Shown: positions 6,436 to 8,116 of the stretch, piece by piece
How positions within the stretch are numbered: position 1 is the first letter of the stretch
Layout of the letters: each line of letters opens with the position of its first letter
NCBI GenBank assembly: GCA_946886065.1
Contig: CAMPHU010000207.1
Location: forward strand, 1-8,116
Reading direction: 5' to 3'
DNA length: 8,116 nt
From: an uncultured Massilia sp.
GTDB lineage: Bacteria; Pseudomonadota; Gammaproteobacteria; Burkholderiales; Burkholderiaceae
The notes under the pieces: model-generated
What the model saw: only the letters and a program-made list of their open reading frames with translations
Told to the model about the DNA's origin: nothing
Database searches by the model: none
Program-made: the position numbers and the translations under genes

Positions 6436-6990
6436 CTAGCGGTTGCCGCGCTGCTTGTCGCTGCTGTTGTCCTGGTTCCAGGCTTGGGACGCGTCCTTCG
6501 CGCTTTCACCCTGGCGTGAGCCCAGGTCGTCCAGCGCCGGTGTGCCGCCGGAGGCATGCTGGCCGCCGCGCTGCTGGCCGGACTGCTGGCCCGATTGCTG
6601 GCTGCCTTGTTGCTGGCCGGACTGCTGGCCGCCTTGCTGCTTTTGCCCCGATTGCTGGCCACCCTGTTGCTGGCCGGACTGCTGGCTGCCTTGCTGCTTC
6701 TGCCCCGATTGCTGGCTGCCCTGTTGCTGGCCGGATTGCTGGCTGCCTTGCTGCCGTTGTCCGGATTGCTGGCTGCCTGCTTGCTGCCCCGACTGCTGGC
6801 TGCCTTGCTGCCGTTGTCCGGATTGCTGGCTACCCTGTTGCTGCCCCGATTGCTGACTGCCGGATTGCCGCCCCGATTGCATGTTGCCCTGTTGCTCCTG
6901 GTTCAGCTTGTCGCGTTGGACATTGGTATCCATGTCGTTCAGCTGGTCATAGCTCGGGCCTTTGGTGCCATGTCCCTTGTTTTCACCCAT
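6436..6990 (-). CDS. glutamine-rich tandem-repeat low-complexity protein
   Basis: This encodes a 184-residue hydrophilic protein of unknown function. By my count 62 residues are Gln, and most of the rest of the centre is Ser and Gly. The charged N-terminus (1-35) includes GPSYDQLNDMDTNVQRDKL. Residues 44-128 are a tandem repeat alternating 9-residue GSQQSGQQQ and 10-residue GSQQSGQ(R/K)QQ units. A non-repetitive tail (about 145-184) carries LDDLGSRQGESAKDASQAW. There is no Cys, no signal peptide and no membrane segment, so it is probably cytoplasmic and disordered. The ATG at 6990 has AGGAG 6 bases before it, the best start. Two ATGs at 7029 and 7026, behind AGGAAG, would add 12-13 residues. 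A strong ribosome binding site and ordered flanks argue for a real gene. A role in stress or desiccation tolerance (hydrophilin-like) is possible but unproven. I do not recognise a family. Confidence 0.75.
   Translation of the reverse strand: MGENKGHGTKGPSYDQLNDMDTNVQRDKLNQEQQGNMQSGRQSGSQQSGQQQGSQQSGQRQQGSQQSGQQAGSQQSGQRQQGSQQSGQQQGSQQSGQKQQGSQQSGQQQGGQQSGQKQQGGQQSGQQQGSQQSGQQSGQQRGGQHASGGTPALDDLGSRQGESAKDASQAWNQDNSSDKQRGNR
6607..6861 (-). repeat. 57-bp tandem repeat array inside the Q-rich gene
   Basis: The array is 255 bases long, equal to four 57-bp units plus a 27-bp half unit. Each 57-bp unit encodes one 9-residue and one 10-residue GSQQSG block, strictly alternating. Units differ at a few codons: Arg or Lys in the 10-residue block, Gly for Ser in later blocks, and one Ala. 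This suggests repeated duplication of a 19-codon unit followed by drift. No frame is broken, so expansions and contractions would keep the protein readable. Copy number could vary between strains. Confidence 0.8.
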
Positions 6991-7126
6991 GGTGGTCTCC
7001 TCATTGAGTGTGTCGAGAAATCCCATCATAGGCTTCCTGGCAATCCCGGCTATCGGAGAGGGGAAGGGAGCGCCGTAGGACGGATCGGACATACTCAGCA
7101 GTCGCGGCCGGCTCGCGCAGCGCTGT

Positions 7127-7290
7127 TCAGGCCGCCTTATCCAGGCGCTCCCGGCTGGCACGCTGTTGCAGCTGCGAAAGGCGCGCATCGGCGCCTTGCG
7201 TTCGAGTAAGACCGCATGGCTGCCGCGTTCGGTGATGCATTTGAGCAGGGTGGCGCCGGGACGGTGGCCGCCTCGGCGAGGTCAGGCAGG
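7127..7290 (-). pseudogene. possible decayed gene fragment, frames broken
   Basis: Read on the minus strand, three neighbouring frames each give a short stretch that looks like ordinary protein. First comes PDLAEAATVPA (about 7290-7258), then ATLLKCITERGSHAVLLERK (about 7255-7196), then GADARLSQLQQRASRERLDK ending at a TGA at 7127-7129. Each stretch has a G/C bias at third positions like the real genes. Joined by two frameshifts they would make about 55 residues of a plausible C-terminus. I do not recognise the protein, no start or upstream part is visible, and chance open frames are frequent in GC-rich DNA. Confidence is low. Confidence 0.2.
7178..7197. repeat. 7-bp inverted repeat
   Basis: AAGGCGC (7178-7184) and GCGCCTT (7191-7197) form a perfect 7-bp stem with a 6-base loop. 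It lies at the point where the coding-like minus-strand sequence changes frame. There is only a short T-run after it on either strand, so I cannot call it a terminator. Confidence 0.3.
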
Positions 7291-7304
7291 CGAGGAGGGC
7301 GGCC
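7266..7304. repeat. inverted repeat, 7-bp arms
   Basis: GGCCGCC (7266-7272) and GGCGGCC (7298-7304) are perfect inverted arms 25 bases apart. The spacer contains two copies of GGCGAGG. Directly beside it, CCTCGC (7308-7313) and GCGAGG (7315-7320) form a second, nearly closed palindrome around one base. Both belong to the cluster of inverted repeats downstream of the ETF-QO gene. Confidence 0.35.
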
Positions 7305-7352
7305 GTGCCTCGCAGCGAGGGACTGCCGTCCGCTTCGCTCGGCGTGCGCCAT

Positions 7353-7400
7353 CCCCCTTCCGGCGCAGCCATGAATCCATCGGCGCCGCGCGGAAGGGGG
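7353..7400. repeat. long imperfect hairpin downstream of ETF-QO
   Basis: CCCCCTTCC (7353-7361) pairs with GGAAGGGGG (7392-7400). Immediately inside, GGCGC (7362-7366) pairs with GCGCC (7383-7387), with a 4-base bulge at 7388-7391. This gives 14 paired positions around a 16-base loop, the strongest inverted repeat in the window. It lies directly next to the hairpin at 7401-7422. In the direction of ETF-QO transcription it would be the second stem after the stop. It has no T-run, so it may protect the 3' end of the mRNA or be part of an RNA or repeat element. Confidence 0.5.
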
Positions 7401-7422
7401 GCGCCGTCCGGGGAGACGGTGC
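7401..7422 (-). terminator. candidate hairpin terminator after ETF-QO
   Basis: GCGCCGTC (7401-7408) pairs with GACGGTGC (7415-7422) as an 8-bp stem with one G-T pair and a 6-base loop. It begins 11 bases beyond the ETF-QO stop codon in the direction of transcription, where a terminator is expected. It is followed on the minus strand by C-rich sequence with only two T, not a proper T-run. Intrinsic termination would therefore be weak. The adjacent long hairpin at 7353-7400 may add to it. Confidence 0.4.
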
Positions 7423-7433
7423 GCGAGTACCCC

Positions 7434-8116
7434 TTACATATTGGGGTAGTTCGGACCGCCGCCGCCTTCCGGCGTGACCCAGACGATGTTCTGGGTCGGG
7501 TCCTTGATGTCGCAGGTCTTGCAGTGCACGCAGTTCTGGGCGTTGATCTGCAGGCGGTCCTTGCCTTCGTCGGTCTTGACGAATTCGTAGACGCCGGCCG
7601 GGCAGTAGCGCTGTTCCGGACCCGCATAGGTGGCCAGGTTGACGTCCACCGGCACGCTCGGGTTCTTGAGCGTCAGGTGCACCGGCTGGTCTTCGCCGTG
7701 GTTGGTGTTCGAGATGAACACCGAGGACAGGCGATCGAAAGTCAGCTTGCCGTCCGGCTTCGGATACACGATCGGCTTGAACTGCGAGGCCGGCTTGAGG
7801 CATTCATGGTCGGCGTGCTTGTGGTGCAGGGTCCATGGGGCCTTGCCGCGGAAGACGATCTGGTCGATGCCGGTCATGATCGTGCCCATCACCAGGCCCT
7901 TGGCCATCCAGGGCTTGAAGTTGCGCGCGATATGCAGTTCCTCGTGCAGCCAGGATTGTTCGAAGGCTGCCGGGTAGGCGCTCAGTTCGTCGCCCTGGCG
8001 GCCGGCCGCGAGCGCGTCGAAGGCCGCGTCGGCGGCCAGCATGCCGGTCTTGATCGCGGCATGGCTGCCCTTGATGCGGCTGGTGTTCAGGAAGCCGGCG
8101 TCGCAGCCGATCAGCG
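7434..8116 (-). CDS. electron transfer flavoprotein-ubiquinone oxidoreductase, C-terminal part
   Basis: This is the last 226 residues of ETF-QO (EC 1.5.5.1), which passes electrons from electron transfer flavoprotein to ubiquinone at the membrane during fatty acid and amino acid oxidation. The gene runs off the right edge; the full family length is about 550 residues. The visible part starts with LIGCDAGFLNTSRIKGSHAA, a typical FAD-domain stretch of this enzyme. It ends with the ferredoxin-like domain holding the [4Fe-4S] cluster. The cluster cysteines are at codons 7604-7602 (YCPAGVY), 7532-7530, 7523-7521 and 7514-7512 (NCVHCKTC), giving C-x23-C-x2-C-x2-C. The stop is TAA at 7436-7434. No frameshift or missing ligand is seen. 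A candidate terminator follows at once, so the Q-rich gene further on is probably a separate unit. Confidence 0.96.
   Translation of the reverse strand, partial: LIGCDAGFLNTSRIKGSHAAIKTGMLAADAAFDALAAGRQGDELSAYPAAFEQSWLHEELHIARNFKPWMAKGLVMGTIMTGIDQIVFRGKAPWTLHHKHADHECLKPASQFKPIVYPKPDGKLTFDRLSSVFISNTNHGEDQPVHLTLKNPSVPVDVNLATYAGPEQRYCPAGVYEFVKTDEGKDRLQINAQNCVHCKTCDIKDPTQNIVWVTPEGGGGPNYPNM

Larger units (their letters stand above)
6991..7433. other. 443-base stretch without a convincing intact gene
   Basis: This gap separates the Q-rich gene from the end of the ETF-QO gene, both on the minus strand. The part nearest 6990 must hold the promoter of the Q-rich gene. TATGAT (minus strand, 7030-7025) resembles a -10 box, but I find no -35 at the right spacing. 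From 7127 to about 7290 there is coding-like minus-strand sequence broken over three frames. From 7178 to 7422 there are several inverted repeats, listed separately where strong. No tRNA-like or riboswitch-like pattern was recognised. Confidence 0.5.

Noticed and set aside
6607..6861. CRISPR array
   Set aside because: The 57-bp units are contiguous with no unique spacers, and they encode an uninterrupted protein repeat.
6991..7050. Promoter from TTGCCA and TATGAT upstream of the Q-rich gene
   Set aside because: The two boxes are only 7 bases apart, so they cannot serve the same promoter.
6556..7209. A + strand Leu/Ala-rich frame that could look like a repetitive membrane protein
   Set aside because: It is the reverse complement of the Gln/Ser/Gly repeats: CAG-type codons read backwards become Leu. 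The minus-strand frame has the good ribosome binding site and sensible flanks.

Overview
The window is high-GC, gene-dense bacterial chromosome. The gene set is an FliY/TcyJ-like binding protein with a TcyL-like permease, a PAS-GGDEF-EAL protein of the 'VNKSP' type, and an ETF-ubiquinone oxidoreductase. This fits a betaproteobacterium, and Oxalobacteraceae (Massilia-like) is my best guess. That placement is inference from protein style, not from a marker gene. I see no rRNA, tRNA, insertion sequence, CRISPR array or phage gene.

Layout. The window opens with the 3' end of an unrecognised + strand gene (1-342). It converges on a minus-strand SMP-30/gluconolactonase-type gene (353-1279) that encodes a probable exported lactonase. 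Divergent from it is a Tat-signal-bearing Gfo/Idh/MocA oxidoreductase (1412-2527) that strongly resembles periplasmic glucose-fructose oxidoreductase. The shared intergenic region holds a LacI/GntR-type operator-like palindrome (1314-1327) and a plausible minus-strand promoter. The pair looks like a two-step module outside the cytoplasmic membrane: a sugar is oxidised to an aldonolactone, and the lactone is then hydrolysed to the aldonate.

Next are two genes of a polar amino acid importer: a periplasmic binding protein (2608-3420) and a permease (3431-4132). Both are closest in sequence style to the L-cystine transporter FliY/TcyJ and YecS/TcyL. No ATPase gene follows. After a 117-base gap with a nested inverted repeat comes a 713-residue PAS-PAS-GGDEF-EAL protein (4250-6391). 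Its GGDEF and inhibitory sites are intact, but its EAL domain has His in place of the second Asp of the DDFG motif.

Convergent with it is a minus-strand gene (6436-6990) for a 184-residue, roughly one-third-glutamine, low-complexity protein built on an alternating 9/10-residue (57-bp) tandem repeat. The 443 bases from 6991 to 7433 contain no convincing intact gene. They hold several clustered inverted repeats and a stretch of coding-like sequence spread over three minus-strand frames. The window ends inside the C-terminal part of a minus-strand ETF-ubiquinone oxidoreductase (7434 to beyond 8116) with its [4Fe-4S] cysteines.

The observations most worth following are the divergent lactonase/oxidoreductase pair with its operator, the DHFG substitution in the EAL domain, the glutamine-rich repeat protein, and the structured non-coding stretch after the ETF-QO gene.
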